This document shows positions 42,257-52,409 of a stretch of 64,000 bases of DNA, piece by piece (position 1 is the stretch's first letter; the number at the start of each line of letters is the position of its first letter). A program made the position numbers and the translations under genes. This DNA is from Microbacterium esteraromaticum (lineage in GTDB: Bacteria; Actinomycetota; Actinomycetes; Actinomycetales; Microbacteriaceae): assembly GCF_028747645.1 (NCBI RefSeq), contig NZ_CP118100.1, positions 1,798,001-1,862,000 on the forward strand, written 5' to 3'. The notes beneath the pieces are model-generated. The model did no database searches and was not told where the DNA came from. It saw only the letters and a program-made list of their open reading frames with translations.

Positions 42257-43482
42257 TGGGCGGCCTCGCGATCGCCCAGAACGGCCTGCGGGTCGACCGC
42301 GGCAAGCTCGGCGTCGACAGCGGCGAGCAGCTCGTCCTGCACCGACGGGATGCCGATGCGCTGGATGACCTCGGTGAGGAAGCCGAACACGACCAGCCGT
42401 CGCGCCTCGTCCTCGGTGATGCCGCGAGCCTGCAGGTAGAACAGCTGCTCGTCGTCGAAGCGCCCCGTGGCGCTGGCGTGACCGGCACCGGCGATGTCAC
42501 CGGTCTCGATCTCGAGGTTCGGGATCGAGTCGGCGCGAGCTCCCTCGGTGAGCACCAGGTTTCGGTTCGCCTCGTACGAGTCGGTGCCGACGGCGTCCCG
42601 GCCGATCAGCACGTCGCCGATCCACACGCTGTGCGCGCTCGCACCGTTAAGGGCACCCTTGTAGAGCACGTCACCGGTGGTGTGCGCACCCTTGTGGTGC
42701 AGGTACACCTGGCTCTCGAGGTGCTGACCCGAATCGGCGAAGGACAGACCGTACAGGTAGCCCTCCGAACCGGTGCCGGCGAGTTCGAGGTTGGGGTTCA
42801 CGCGCACGATGCCACCGCCCAGGCTGACGACGATGTGCGTCAGTTCGGCGTCGCGATCGACACGTGCCTGGTGAGCCGACGCGTGGATCGCGTCATCGTC
42901 CCACTGCTGCACGGTGACAAGCTTCAGCTTGGCACCGTCGCGGACGATGATCTCAACGTTCTGCGCGTACTGTGCCGTGCCGGTGTGGCGCAGAACAACG
43001 GTGGAGACGCTGTGGCGGCCGGCCTCGATCACCAGGTGGGCGTCGGCGCGTCCGCCCTTGCCGTCGATCTGCACGACGATCGACTCGGCGACCTCTTCAT
43101 CGGCGGGGATGCTGAGGTGGAGGGCATCCGACGATCCCTGCCACGCCACAGCCGAAACGATGTCCTCGGGGGTGAAGAACTCGCCGCGCGGCGCCGTGCC
43201 GTGCGCGAGTGCGGGACGGACGTACTGCGGGTGGCTGACGGTGGTCTCGACGCCGTCATTGACCGGGCTGGTCTCGAAGAGCGCCTTCAGCTGTGCAACC
43301 GGCGTGTGCTTCCAGTTGACCTCGCGGCCCGTGGGCGCACCGAAGTCCTCGGGATCGAACGACCGGGGCCGCTCGGAGCGGGTCTGCACCGGAACGAAAC
43401 CGGCGCCGGTGACCTGTGCGGCCGGGTCGATGTGCGCGTTCGTCTGCGGCGCCGCGGCGGGCGCCTGTGTGGGGGCCGTCAT
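42253..43482 (-). CDS. sufD: Fe-S cluster assembly protein SufD
   Basis: A 409-residue SufB/SufD-family protein. The C-terminal beta-helix core includes HHKGAHTTGDVLYKGALNG, VWIGDVLIGRDAVGTDSYEANRNLVL and the end motif GRFDDEQLFYLQARGI. SufD pairs with SufB in the SufBC2D scaffold and is needed for iron acquisition. Its ATG overlaps the sufB stop by one base (TGATG), so translation is coupled. Confidence 0.96.
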   Translation of the reverse strand: MTAPTQAPAAAPQTNAHIDPAAQVTGAGFVPVQTRSERPRSFDPEDFGAPTGREVNWKHTPVAQLKALFETSPVNDGVETTVSHPQYVRPALAHGTAPRGEFFTPEDIVSAVAWQGSSDALHLSIPADEEVAESIVVQIDGKGGRADAHLVIEAGRHSVSTVVLRHTGTAQYAQNVEIIVRDGAKLKLVTVQQWDDDAIHASAHQARVDRDAELTHIVVSLGGGIVRVNPNLELAGTGSEGYLYGLSFADSGQHLESQVYLHHKGAHTTGDVLYKGALNGASAHSVWIGDVLIGRDAVGTDSYEANRNLVLTEGARADSIPNLEIETGDIAGAGHASATGRFDDEQLFYLQARGITEDEARRLVVFGFLTEVIQRIGIPSVQDELLAAVDAELAAVDPQAVLGDREAAQ

Positions 43483-44900
43483 CAGCCGACCGATCCTTCC
43501 ATGCCCATCTCGATGAGCTTGTTCAGTTCCATCGCGTACTCCATGGGCAGCTCGCGCGCGATCGGCTCGATGAACCCACGCACGATCATGGCCATTGCCT
43601 CGGTCTCATCGATGCCGCGCGACTGCAGGTAGAAGAGCTGCTCGGCGCTGACCTTCGAGACGGTGGCCTCGTGGCCGAGCTGCACGTCATCGACACGGAT
43701 ATCGATCGACGGGTACGTGTCGGAGCGGGACTGTGTGTCGACCAGCAGCGCATCGCAGACCACGGAGTTCGCAGAGTGGTGCGCGGCGGGATCCACCCGG
43801 ACCTCACCGCGGTAGCCGGAGCGGCCGCCTCCGCGGGCGATCGACTTCGAGACGATCGACGACTGCGTGTGCGGCGCCATGTGCACCATCTTCGCACCGG
43901 CGTCCTGGTGCTGACCGGGCCCGGCGAAAGCCACCGAGAGCGTCTCGCCCTTGGCGTGCTCACCCATCAGGTAGATCGACGGGTACTTCATCGTGACCTT
44001 GGAGCCGATGTTGCCGTCGACCCACTCCATGGTGGCACCCTCGTGCGCGACGGCACGCTTGGTGACCAGGTTGTAGACGTTGTTCGACCAGTTCTGGATG
44101 GTCGTGTAGCGAACGCGGGCGTTCTTCTTCACGATGATCTCGACGACCGCCGAGTGCAGCGAGTCCGACTTGTAGATCGGCGCGGTGCAGCCCTCGATGT
44201 AGTGGACGTAGCTGTCCTCATCGGCGATGATCAGGGTCCGCTCGAACTGGCCCATGTTCTCGGTGTTGATGCGGAAGTAGGCCTGCAGCGGGATCTCGAC
44301 GTGCACGCCCTTCGGCACGTACACGAACGAACCACCCGACCAGACGGCCGTGTTCAGCGCGGCGAACTTGTTGTCGCCGGAGGGGATCACCGTGCCGAAG
44401 TACTCCTCGAAGAACTCCGGGTGCTCGCGCAGCGCCGTGTCGGTGTCCATGAAGATGACACCCTGCTCTTCCAGGTCCTCACGGATCTGGTGGTAGACGA
44501 CCTCGGATTCGTACTGCGCGGCGACGCCGGCGACCAGGCGCTGACGCTCGGCCTCGGGGATGCCCAGGCGCTCGTACGTGTTCTTGATGTCGTCGGGGAG
44601 GTCCTCCCAGGACTGCGCCTGACGCTCGGTCGAGCGCACGAAGTACTTGATGTTGTCGAAGTCGATCTCACTGAGGTCGGCACCCCAGGTCGGCATCGGC
44701 TTGCGCTCGAAGAGCGACAGAGCCTTCAGGCGCGTCTTCAGCATCCACTCGGGCTCGTTCTTCAGACCGGAGATGTCGCGGACGACAGCTTCGGACAGAC
44801 CGCGCCGTGCGCTGGCACCGGCCGCGTCGGGGTCGTGCCAGCCGAACTCGTACACCCCCAGACTGTCCAGCTCCGGGCGGTCGATCAGCACATCCGACAT
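43482..44900 (-). CDS. sufB: Fe-S cluster assembly protein SufB
   Basis: A 472-residue scaffold protein. Highly conserved SufB stretches include [28 protein letters not shown] with a key cysteine and, later, [19 protein letters not shown] with the cysteine that helps hold the nascent cluster. It heads the operon sufB-sufD-Rieske-sufC-sufT. The ATG at 44900 has a GAGGAG ribosome-binding site 6-7 nt upstream. No SufR regulator gene, sufS or sufU lies next to it; upstream is the divergent ctaA. Confidence 0.97.
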   Translation of the reverse strand: MSDVLIDRPELDSLGVYEFGWHDPDAAGASARRGLSEAVVRDISGLKNEPEWMLKTRLKALSLFERKPMPTWGADLSEIDFDNIKYFVRSTERQAQSWEDLPDDIKNTYERLGIPEAERQRLVAGVAAQYESEVVYHQIREDLEEQGVIFMDTDTALREHPEFFEEYFGTVIPSGDNKFAALNTAVWSGGSFVYVPKGVHVEIPLQAYFRINTENMGQFERTLIIADEDSYVHYIEGCTAPIYKSDSLHSAVVEIIVKKNARVRYTTIQNWSNNVYNLVTKRAVAHEGATMEWVDGNIGSKVTMKYPSIYLMGEHAKGETLSVAFAGPGQHQDAGAKMVHMAPHTQSSIVSKSIARGGGRSGYRGEVRVDPAAHHSANSVVCDALLVDTQSRSDTYPSIDIRVDDVQLGHEATVSKVSAEQLFYLQSRGIDETEAMAMIVRGFIEPIARELPMEYAMELNKLIEMGMEGSVG

Positions 44901-45136
44901 GGCACACTCTCCTCAACATGGACCCAGACGGTGTCATCCGCCCCGGCACACCGAACCCCGTCGAGTCTGCGGAGATCGGATGCCGCTCATGGGCCCTCAT
45001 CACGACGCGCGGCGCGCGCCTAAACTGTCAGTGGTGGACGGCACGCAGTGTGCGACCATCACAACAATCCGATTCTACAGGTTCCCCTGCTGGACGGGCC
45101 CTGCGCCGTGCTCCACCGCGGAACTCCGGAGGCCCC
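44901..45136. promoter_or_regulatory. Divergent sufB/ctaA intergenic region
   Basis: A 236-nt gap. A TAGAAT box (45072-45077, minus strand) could start a sufB leader of about 165 nt. A TAAACT box lies near 45024 on the plus strand and could serve ctaA. Neither has an obvious -35. No clear regulator palindrome was recognised. Confidence 0.4.
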
Positions 45137-46252
45137 ATGACTGACATCGTCGCGCCCGAGACGACGCCCACCCCCGCACGCCTGCGCGACAGGTTCTTCG
45201 GCTGGATGCCGAGCAGCATGGACGCACGCGTGCGCGTGTTCGCGTGGCTGTCGTTCCTCTTCGAGGTCTTCATCATCGGCACCGGTGGCGCGGTGCGCCT
45301 GACCGGTTCGGGCCTCGGATGCTCCGAGTGGCCGCTGTGCACCCCGGAGTCGCTCGTCCCCACTCAGGAACAGGGCATCCACGGCGTCATCGAGTTCGGC
45401 AACCGCACGATCACGGGGGTCGTCGGCATCCTCGCCATCGTCGTCCTGCTGTTCACACTGCACGCGATCGGTGGGCGCCGCGCGTTCACGAACGCCGTGT
45501 GGTTCGCGCTCGCGGGTGTCGGAGCCGGGCTGATCGCCTACGCGATCGCCGCAGCCGCGGGCGCCGAGGCGTTCCCGTTCTTCGCAGCCGCACTGCTGCT
45601 CGTCACCATTGTCGCTGCGGCGCACTCGCTCCGTACGACCCCGGGACGCAAAGACCTGCCCGTACTGGCGTGGATCGTCCTGATCGGCGTGATCGCCCAG
45701 GCCTTCGTCGGCGGCATCACGGTGCTGACGGGACTGAACCCGTTCATCGTCGGGTTCCACTACGCGGCTTCCCTCGCGCTGGTGTGCGTCACGGCCGCCT
45801 ATCTGGTGCGCATGCGTGAACCGGCCGGCGCACGCGAACGCGCCGTTCCGGTCTGGTTCGCGATCCTCACGCACGTCACGGGTCTCGCGATGGCAGTGAC
45901 GATCGTCGTCGGCATCCTCACCACCGGTTCCGGCCCGCACTCCGGCGACGTCAACGTCGTGCGCGAGGGCTTCGATGCCACCGTGCTGGCCCACGTGCAC
46001 TCCTGGCCGGGCTACATCCTGGCGGCGCTTGTCGTCGCACTGGCGGTGGCCGCATGGATCCAGCGCCTGCCGATGCGCGGATGGATGCTGCTGCTGGTGG
46101 CGGCCGTCGCCGTCCAGGTGCTCGTCGGCGTCTGGCAGGCACGCGAGGGTCTTCCCGCACTGCTGGTGGGCATCCACATGGTGTTGGCAGCACTGACGGC
46201 AGCCAACTACACGGTCGTCGTGCTGAAGCTCAAGCGCCCCACCGCCGGCTGA
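45137..46252 (+). CDS. ctaA: Haem A synthase (COX15/CtaA)
   Basis: A 371-residue membrane protein with eight predicted helices that oxidises the methyl group of haem O to give haem A for cytochrome oxidase. Conserved His residues are seen in GVIEFGNR (next to HG), GFHYAASLAL, HVTGLAM, HVHSWPGYI and GIHMVLAAL. A Cys pair is present in the first external loop (GLGCSEWPLC), as in CtaA types with a disulfide. The ATG at 45137 has a CCGGAGG ribosome-binding site. It is convergent with ctaB across a long hairpin. Confidence 0.95.
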   Translation: MTDIVAPETTPTPARLRDRFFGWMPSSMDARVRVFAWLSFLFEVFIIGTGGAVRLTGSGLGCSEWPLCTPESLVPTQEQGIHGVIEFGNRTITGVVGILAIVVLLFTLHAIGGRRAFTNAVWFALAGVGAGLIAYAIAAAAGAEAFPFFAAALLLVTIVAAAHSLRTTPGRKDLPVLAWIVLIGVIAQAFVGGITVLTGLNPFIVGFHYAASLALVCVTAAYLVRMREPAGARERAVPVWFAILTHVTGLAMAVTIVVGILTTGSGPHSGDVNVVREGFDATVLAHVHSWPGYILAALVVALAVAAWIQRLPMRGWMLLLVAAVAVQVLVGVWQAREGLPALLVGIHMVLAALTAANYTVVVLKLKRPTAG

Positions 46253-46263
46253 TCCGCTGTTCC

Positions 46264-46310
46264 AACGCAATCGCCCCGGTGCTCGTGACGAGCGCCGGGG
46301 CGATTGCGTT
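46264..46310. terminator. Long bidirectional hairpin between ctaA and ctaB
   Basis: A perfect 16-bp arm (46264-46279 with 46295-46310) is extended by a wobble pair and an inner 5-bp hairpin (46281-46285 with 46289-46293), giving a stem of about 22 bp. It lies between two convergent genes and can stop transcription from both sides. Confidence 0.87.
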
Positions 46311-46330
46311 GCGGTTGTAGACCGCTCGGA

Positions 46331-47272
46331 TCAGAAGGGCAGCAGCGGGTCGACTGCAACCGAGAGGAACAGCAGCGTGAGGTAGGTGATCGAGGCGTGG
46401 AACACGCGCATCGGTCGCGCCTCGTCGCCGTGCACGGCGCGGTTGTAGAGCCGGTGCGACTCGTAGATGAACCAGCCGCCGAACACCACCGCCGAGACCG
46501 TGTAGACCAGACCCATGCCTGCCACAGGAATCAGCAGCAGCGAGCACGCGACCGTCGCCCACGCGTACAGGATGACCTGCAGGCCGACCTGCGACGGCGA
46601 GCGGGTCGCGCCGAGCATGGGCACGTCGACGTCGTCGTAGTCGGCGCTGTACTTCATCGACAGCGGCCAGTAGTGCGGCGGGGTCCACAGGAAGATCAGC
46701 ACGAACAGCACGAACGGGGGCCAGTCCAGCGAGCCCGTGACTGCCGACCAGCCGATGAGCACCGGGAAGCAACCGGCGATGCCACCCCAGACGATGTTCT
46801 GCTCGGTGCGACGCTTGAGGATCATCGTGTAGATCACGACGTAGAAGAAGATCGCTCCGGCCGAGAGCGCGGCGGTGAGCCAGTTGGTGGTCACCAGCAG
46901 CCAGATCGTCGAGACGACGGCAAGGACCCACGAGAAGACGAGCGCGCCGCGGGGCGAGACCTCTCCGGTCACCAGGGGACGATTGACGGTGCGCTTCATG
47001 TGCACATCGATGTCGCGATCGAGGTACATGTTGAACGATGCCGCCGATGCCGCGCTCATCGCGCCGCCGATCACCGTGGCGAACACGAGCCAGAGGTTCG
47101 GCAGCCCGCCGGCGGCCAGGAACATCACCGGGACGGTGGAGACCAGCAGGAGTTCCATCACCCGCGGCTTGGTGAGGGCGATGTAGCCGCGGATCTTCTG
47201 ACCGAACGAGTACGTGGTCTCGGTGGTCTGCGATGTCGTCGAGATCGCGATCGCCTCCTTCTGAGCGGGCAC
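46331..47272 (-). CDS. ctaB: Protoheme IX farnesyltransferase (haem O synthase)
   Basis: A 313-residue UbiA-type prenyltransferase with nine predicted helices. The two Asp-rich motifs are [20 protein letters not shown] and [13 protein letters not shown], which bind farnesyl diphosphate through Mg2+. The product, haem O, is the substrate of CtaA. The start is uncertain: GTG at 47272 is preferred because TAGAAT (47290-47295) predicts a transcript starting about 11 nt upstream; a TTG at 47278 is the alternative. A strong AAGGAGG lies inside the first codons. Divergent from tkt. Confidence 0.93.
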   Translation of the reverse strand: MPAQKEAIAISTTSQTTETTYSFGQKIRGYIALTKPRVMELLLVSTVPVMFLAAGGLPNLWLVFATVIGGAMSAASAASFNMYLDRDIDVHMKRTVNRPLVTGEVSPRGALVFSWVLAVVSTIWLLVTTNWLTAALSAGAIFFYVVIYTMILKRRTEQNIVWGGIAGCFPVLIGWSAVTGSLDWPPFVLFVLIFLWTPPHYWPLSMKYSADYDDVDVPMLGATRSPSQVGLQVILYAWATVACSLLLIPVAGMGLVYTVSAVVFGGWFIYESHRLYNRAVHGDEARPMRVFHASITYLTLLFLSVAVDPLLPF

Positions 47273-47526
47273 AGACAAAACTGCCCTTCATTCTATGCCA
47301 CCCGGCGTGTCGCGGCGGCCTCCACGGCAGTGACACGGGGCGGAGCCGAGCCCGCCGATGGAAAGCGCTTGCTCAGCGTTCGCCCCCATACGCAACACAC
47401 CGACGCCGGATGCTACAGCGCCGGTATGCTGAAACAACTCGCGCGCCCGGCGCAGCAGCACTCTCCGTGACGACGCGGACCGCGCAGGAACAGGGCGCCT
47501 TCGCAACAGCCAGAAGGAGTATTGCC
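47273..47526. promoter_or_regulatory. Divergent ctaB/tkt promoter region
   Basis: A 254-nt gap. TAGAAT (47290-47295, minus) serves ctaB and TATGCT (47425-47430, plus) is the best -10 candidate for the tkt operon, giving a leader of about 90 nt that ends in the AAGGAG ribosome-binding site at 47513-47518. No clear -35 or operator was recognised. Confidence 0.45.
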
Positions 47527-49629
47527 GTGGCAGAACTGCAGTGGGATGAGATCGACCGTCGTGCGGTGGACACCGCCCGCATCCTGGCGGCGGACGCCGT
47601 CGAGAAGGTGGGCAACGGCCACCCCGGAACGGCTATGAGCCTCGCCCCCGTTGCGTATCTGCTCTACCAGCAGGTGATGCGCCACGACCCCACCGACACC
47701 GACTGGCTCGGGCGCGACCGCTTCATCCTCTCGGTCGGCCACTCGTCGCTCACGCAGTACGTGCAGCTGTACTTGGGCGGCTTCGGCCTAGAGCTCGACG
47801 ACCTGAAGGCGCTGCGCACCTGGGGTTCCAGGACCCCGGGGCACCCGGAGTACGGCCACACCAAGGGCGTCGAGATCACCACCGGTCCGCTCGGTCAGGG
47901 CCTCGCGTCGGCGGTCGGCTTCGCGTACGCCGCTCGCTACGAGCGCGGCCTGTTCGACCCCGAGGCCGCCGCGGGCACCAGCCCGTTCGATCACTTCGTC
48001 TACACGATCGCCGGCGACGGCGACCTGCAGGAGGGCGTCACGAGCGAGGCCTCGTCGCTGGCCGGCCACCAGCAGCTGGGCAACCTCATCGCAATCTACG
48101 ACTCCAACCAGATCTCCATCGAGGACGACACCAACGTCGCTTTCACCGAGGATGTCGCCGCACGCTACGAGTCCTACGGTTGGCACGTGCAGACCGTCGA
48201 CTGGAAGCGCACGGGTGAGTATGTCGAGGACGTCGCCGAGCTCAATGCCGCTATCGAGGCAGCCAAAGACGAGCAGTCCAAGCCGTCGCTCATCATTCTC
48301 AAGACGATCATCGGCTGGCCCTCGCCCGGCAAGCAGAACACCGGCAAGATCCACGGCTCGGCGCTCGGCGCCGACGAACTCGCCGCGACCAAGAAGGTGC
48401 TCGGATTCGACCACGAGCAGCACTTCGTCGTGGCCGACGACGTGATCGCCCACACCCGAGGTCTGGCCGAGCGCGCCGCCGAGGCACGCGCCGAGTGGCA
48501 GACCTCGTTCGACGCGTGGGCCGCGGCCAACCCCGAGCGCAAGGCGCTGCTGGACCGCCTCGAGGCGCACCAGTTGCCTGCAGACATCGCTGATGCCCTG
48601 CCGTCGTTCGAGGCCGGCAAGGACGTCTCGACCCGCGCCGCTTCCGGACAGGTCATCAACGCACTCGCCGAGAAGCTTCCCGAACTGTGGGGCGGCTCCG
48701 CCGACCTTGCCGAGTCCAACCTCACCACCATCAAGAGCGCACCGTCGTTCATCCCGAGCGAGTGGTCGACCCACGAGTGGTCGGGTGACCCGTACGGACG
48801 CGTCATGCACTTCGGCATCCGCGAGCACGCGATGGGCGCGATCATCAACGGCATCGTGCTGCACGGCCCCACGCGTGCCTTCGGCGGCACGTTCCTGATC
48901 TTCAGCGACTACATGCGTCCGGCGGTTCGCCTGGCCGCCCTGATGAACGTGCCCAGCGTCTTCGTCTGGACCCATGACTCCGTCGCCCTCGGCGAGGACG
49001 GTCCGACGCACCAGCCGATCGAGCAGCTCGCGTCGCTGCGCCTGATCCCGAACCTCGCCGTCGTGCGCCCCGCGGATGCCAACGAGACCGCCGCGGCCTG
49101 GTTGGAGATCCTGCGCCGTCACGAGGGCCCCGCGGGGATCGCCCTGACCCGCCAGAACATCCCGGTGTTCGAACGCGGCGAAGGTGCGGCATCCGGCGAG
49201 GTCTTCGCCTCGGCGAGCGGAACGGCCCGCGGCGCGTACGTGCTGGCCGAGGCACCGAGCGGCACTCCCGATGTCATCCTCATCGCGACCGGATCGGAAG
49301 TGCAGCTGGCCGTCGCGGCCCGCGCGGCACTGGCATCCGAGGGCGTGAACGCCCGCGTCGTGTCGGCGCCCTCTCTGGAGTGGTTCGCCGAGCAGGACGA
49401 CGCCTACCGTGAGTCGGTGCTGCCGACATCCGTCGCCGCACGTGTGTCGGTCGAGGCGGGATCCGTCGTCGGGTGGCGCGACATCGTCGGCGACCGCGGA
49501 CGCTCGGTCGGCATCGACCACTTCGGCGCCTCCGCCGACTACAAGACCCTCTTCCAGGAGTTCGGGATCACCACCGAGGCCGTCATCGACGCCGCGCGTG
49601 AGACCATCGCCGCGGTCGCAGACCGTTGA
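47527..49629 (+). CDS. tkt: Transketolase
   Basis: A 700-residue thiamine-diphosphate enzyme that moves two-carbon units between sugar phosphates. The ThDP motif is [20 protein letters not shown], substrate His residues are in [10 protein letters not shown] and ARRIHGS-like positions (KIHGSALG), and the C-terminal half has [17 protein letters not shown]. The GTG at 47527 has AAGGAG 8 nt upstream and gives the normal N-terminus. It heads the pentose phosphate operon tkt-tal-pgi-zwf-opcA-pgl. Confidence 0.97.
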   Translation: MAELQWDEIDRRAVDTARILAADAVEKVGNGHPGTAMSLAPVAYLLYQQVMRHDPTDTDWLGRDRFILSVGHSSLTQYVQLYLGGFGLELDDLKALRTWGSRTPGHPEYGHTKGVEITTGPLGQGLASAVGFAYAARYERGLFDPEAAAGTSPFDHFVYTIAGDGDLQEGVTSEASSLAGHQQLGNLIAIYDSNQISIEDDTNVAFTEDVAARYESYGWHVQTVDWKRTGEYVEDVAELNAAIEAAKDEQSKPSLIILKTIIGWPSPGKQNTGKIHGSALGADELAATKKVLGFDHEQHFVVADDVIAHTRGLAERAAEARAEWQTSFDAWAAANPERKALLDRLEAHQLPADIADALPSFEAGKDVSTRAASGQVINALAEKLPELWGGSADLAESNLTTIKSAPSFIPSEWSTHEWSGDPYGRVMHFGIREHAMGAIINGIVLHGPTRAFGGTFLIFSDYMRPAVRLAALMNVPSVFVWTHDSVALGEDGPTHQPIEQLASLRLIPNLAVVRPADANETAAAWLEILRRHEGPAGIALTRQNIPVFERGEGAASGEVFASASGTARGAYVLAEAPSGTPDVILIATGSEVQLAVAARAALASEGVNARVVSAPSLEWFAEQDDAYRESVLPTSVAARVSVEAGSVVGWRDIVGDRGRSVGIDHFGASADYKTLFQEFGITTEAVIDAARETIAAVADR

Positions 49630-49664
49630 GCGCCACATTGACCGAGCAGCACAAGGAGCAACGC

Positions 49665-50777
49665 ATGAGCACCCCCACCTCAGAGCTTTCCGCGGCCGGA
49701 GTCAGCATCTGGCTCGACGATCTCTCGCGCAATCGGATCCAGTCCGGCAACCTGCAGCAGTTGATCGAGACGCGCAACGTCGTCGGCGTCACCACCAACC
49801 CGACGATCTTCGCCGGCGCCATCACCGACGCGAACGACACCTCGTACGACGCACAGGTGCGTGAGCTCGCCGCATCCGGCGCCTCTGCCGAAGAGGCCGT
49901 CTTCGCCGCCACGACGCAGGACGTTCAGGCGGCGCTCGACATCTTCCGTCCGGTCTGGGAGGCCACCGACCACGTCGACGGCCGTGTCTCGATCGAGGTC
50001 TCCCCCGATCTGGCGCACGACACCGAGGGCACGATCGCGCAGGCGAAGGAACTGTGGAACAGCATCGACCGCCCGAACCTGCTGGTGAAGATCCCCGCCA
50101 CCAAGGCGGGCCTTCCCGCGATCACCGAGGCGATCGGTGCCGGCATCAGCGTCAACGTCACCCTGATCTTCAGCCTCGAGCGGTACGCCGCAGTGATCGA
50201 CGCGTACCTGGCGGGTCTGCGCAAGGCGAAGGATGCCGGCATCGACCTGAGCGGCATCCACTCGGTCGCGTCGTTCTTCGTCTCGCGCGTCGACACCGAG
50301 ACCGACAAGCGTCTGAGCGTCATCGGCACCGCTGAGGCGCTGGCGCTCAAGAGCAAGGCCGGCCTTGCCAACGCCCGCCTGGCGTATGAGCTGTTCGAGC
50401 AGCGGTTCGCCGACGCCGGCGTTCAGGAGCTGATCGCCGCAGGTGCGAACCTGCAGCGCCCGCTGTGGGCATCCACCGGCGTCAAGGACCCGAACCTGCC
50501 CGACACGCTCTACGTCACCGAATTGGTCGCTCCCGGCGTCGTGAACACGATGCCTGAGAAGACCCTTGAAGCGACGTTCGACCACGCCGAGGTGACCGGA
50601 GACACCGTCACCGGCACCTACGCCGCCTCGCACGAGGTCTTCGCCGGGCTCAAGGCCGTGGGAATCGACTTCGATGACGTCACCCAGGTGCTCGAAGACG
50701 AAGGCGTGGCGAAGTTCATCGACTCGTGGCACGACCTGCTGGCGCAGGTGGCCGAAGGCCTGGACGCCGCGCGATGA
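49665..50777 (+). CDS. tal: Transaldolase
   Basis: A 370-residue actinobacterial-type transaldolase that moves dihydroxyacetone units. The motif [15 protein letters not shown] near the N-terminus and the Schiff-base lysine in [12 protein letters not shown] are both present. Length fits the longer actinobacterial class. The ATG at 49665 has AAGGAG 7-8 nt upstream and is chosen over an in-frame ATG at 49626. Its stop overlaps the pgi start (ATGA). Confidence 0.96.
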   Translation: MSTPTSELSAAGVSIWLDDLSRNRIQSGNLQQLIETRNVVGVTTNPTIFAGAITDANDTSYDAQVRELAASGASAEEAVFAATTQDVQAALDIFRPVWEATDHVDGRVSIEVSPDLAHDTEGTIAQAKELWNSIDRPNLLVKIPATKAGLPAITEAIGAGISVNVTLIFSLERYAAVIDAYLAGLRKAKDAGIDLSGIHSVASFFVSRVDTETDKRLSVIGTAEALALKSKAGLANARLAYELFEQRFADAGVQELIAAGANLQRPLWASTGVKDPNLPDTLYVTELVAPGVVNTMPEKTLEATFDHAEVTGDTVTGTYAASHEVFAGLKAVGIDFDDVTQVLEDEGVAKFIDSWHDLLAQVAEGLDAAR

Positions 50778-52375
50778 CTGTCTCGGTGCACGTCTCGGGG
50801 GCCGCGAAGGTCGCCGTCGACGAGCTCGTGCCCGGCCTGGTCGCGAAGCTCGTCGCCTCGCGTCTCACGGCTGGCGACGATGAGCTGTGGGGACCGGATG
50901 CCCGTGAAGAGGCCTCGGTGCGCCTGGGCTGGGTCGAGGCCGTGTCGGTCTCGCGCCCGCTGGTGCCGCAGATCATCGCGTTGCGTGAAGAGCTCGCCGC
51001 GCAGGGAGTGACGCGCGTCGTGCTGGCGGGGATGGGTGGCTCGTCGCTCGCCCCCGAGGTGATCGCGAACACGGCCGGCGCACGCTTGACGATTCTGGAT
51101 TCGACGGCTCCCGCACAGGTGCTGGACGCCATCGACGACGATCTCAGTGACACGGTGCTCGTGGTCTCCTCCAAGTCGGGGTCGACCGTCGAGACGGACT
51201 CGCAGCGCCGCGCGTTCGAGGCCGCCTTCAGCGACCTCGGTATCGATCCGGTCGGCCGGATCGTCGTGGTGACCGATCCGCGTTCCCCCCTGGAGACCGC
51301 AGCCCGTGAGGCCGGCTACCGGGTCTTCACAGCCGACCCGAACGTCGGCGGACGCTACTCGGCGCTCACCGCATTCGGGCTCGTGCCGGTCGGACTGGCG
51401 GGAGTCGACATCGCCGAACTGCTCGACGAGGCAGAGGCCTCGATGCTGCAATTCGCCGTCGACGCGGCCGACAACCCGGCTCTGCGCCTGGCCGCCGCGA
51501 TCACCGGCACCGCGCCGCGCCGAGACAAGCTCGCCCTCGTCAGCGACGGCACCCACATCGACGGTCTCCCGGACTGGATCGAGCAGCTGATCGCCGAGTC
51601 CACCGGCAAGGCGGGCACGGGCATCCTCCCCGTGGTGATGCTGCCCGTCTCCCCAGAGCTCGAGGCCCCGCCGGCAGACCTGCAGGTCGTGCGTCTGGTC
51701 GACGACGCCGACGAGTTCCATCTGTCCGAGCACCACCCCGGCGAGATCCTGGTCAGCGGAACGCTGGGCGCACAGTTTCTGCTGTGGGAGTACGCCACGG
51801 CCATCGCCGGACATCTGCTGGGCATCAACCCGTTCGACCAGCCCGACGTCGAGTCGGCCAAGAGCGCGGCCCGCGGCCTGCTTGACGCCCGTCCCGAGCC
51901 GACCGCTCCCGCATTCGTGCAGGACGGCATCGAGGTGCGCGCTACCGACCCCGAGCTGACGGCATCCGGAACGCTTGAGGGCGTGATGGATGCTCTGTGG
52001 GCACGTCTGGGCGAGGACGGCTACGTGGCTGTTCAGGCCTATGTCGACCGCAGCACGATGGGCCAACTGCTGGGGCTGCGCGAGATGATCGCCGCCGACT
52101 CCGGCCGCCCGACCACGTTCGGATGGGGTCCGCGGTTCCTGCACTCGACCGGCCAGTACCACAAGGGCGGCCCCGCACAGGGCGTCTTCCTGCAGGTCCT
52201 GGAACGCACTGATGTCGATCTGGAGATCCCCGGCCGTCCGTTCACCTTCGGCCAGCTCATCGAAGCACAGGCCGCCGGTGACGCCGCCGTGCTCGCCGCG
52301 CACGGCCGACCCGTCGTTTCCCTCACCATCACCGACGCTGCAGATATCCTGACGCTCTTCGAAGCCGCTCAGTAA
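50774..52375 (+). CDS. pgi: Glucose-6-phosphate isomerase
   Basis: A 533-residue protein of the SIS-domain isomerase family. It has [23 protein letters not shown] (phosphate-binding loop), [19 protein letters not shown] and, near the C-terminus, [13 protein letters not shown] with the conserved Lys. It interconverts glucose-6-phosphate and fructose-6-phosphate and here links glycolysis with the pentose phosphate genes in the same operon. The sequence is of the divergent high-GC actinobacterial type. The start overlaps the tal stop. Confidence 0.92.
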   Translation: MTVSVHVSGAAKVAVDELVPGLVAKLVASRLTAGDDELWGPDAREEASVRLGWVEAVSVSRPLVPQIIALREELAAQGVTRVVLAGMGGSSLAPEVIANTAGARLTILDSTAPAQVLDAIDDDLSDTVLVVSSKSGSTVETDSQRRAFEAAFSDLGIDPVGRIVVVTDPRSPLETAAREAGYRVFTADPNVGGRYSALTAFGLVPVGLAGVDIAELLDEAEASMLQFAVDAADNPALRLAAAITGTAPRRDKLALVSDGTHIDGLPDWIEQLIAESTGKAGTGILPVVMLPVSPELEAPPADLQVVRLVDDADEFHLSEHHPGEILVSGTLGAQFLLWEYATAIAGHLLGINPFDQPDVESAKSAARGLLDARPEPTAPAFVQDGIEVRATDPELTASGTLEGVMDALWARLGEDGYVAVQAYVDRSTMGQLLGLREMIAADSGRPTTFGWGPRFLHSTGQYHKGGPAQGVFLQVLERTDVDLEIPGRPFTFGQLIEAQAAGDAAVLAAHGRPVVSLTITDAADILTLFEAAQ

Positions 52376-52409
52376 CCTCTTCCGCCTCTCCAGGAGATAT
52401 CCCCCACCG

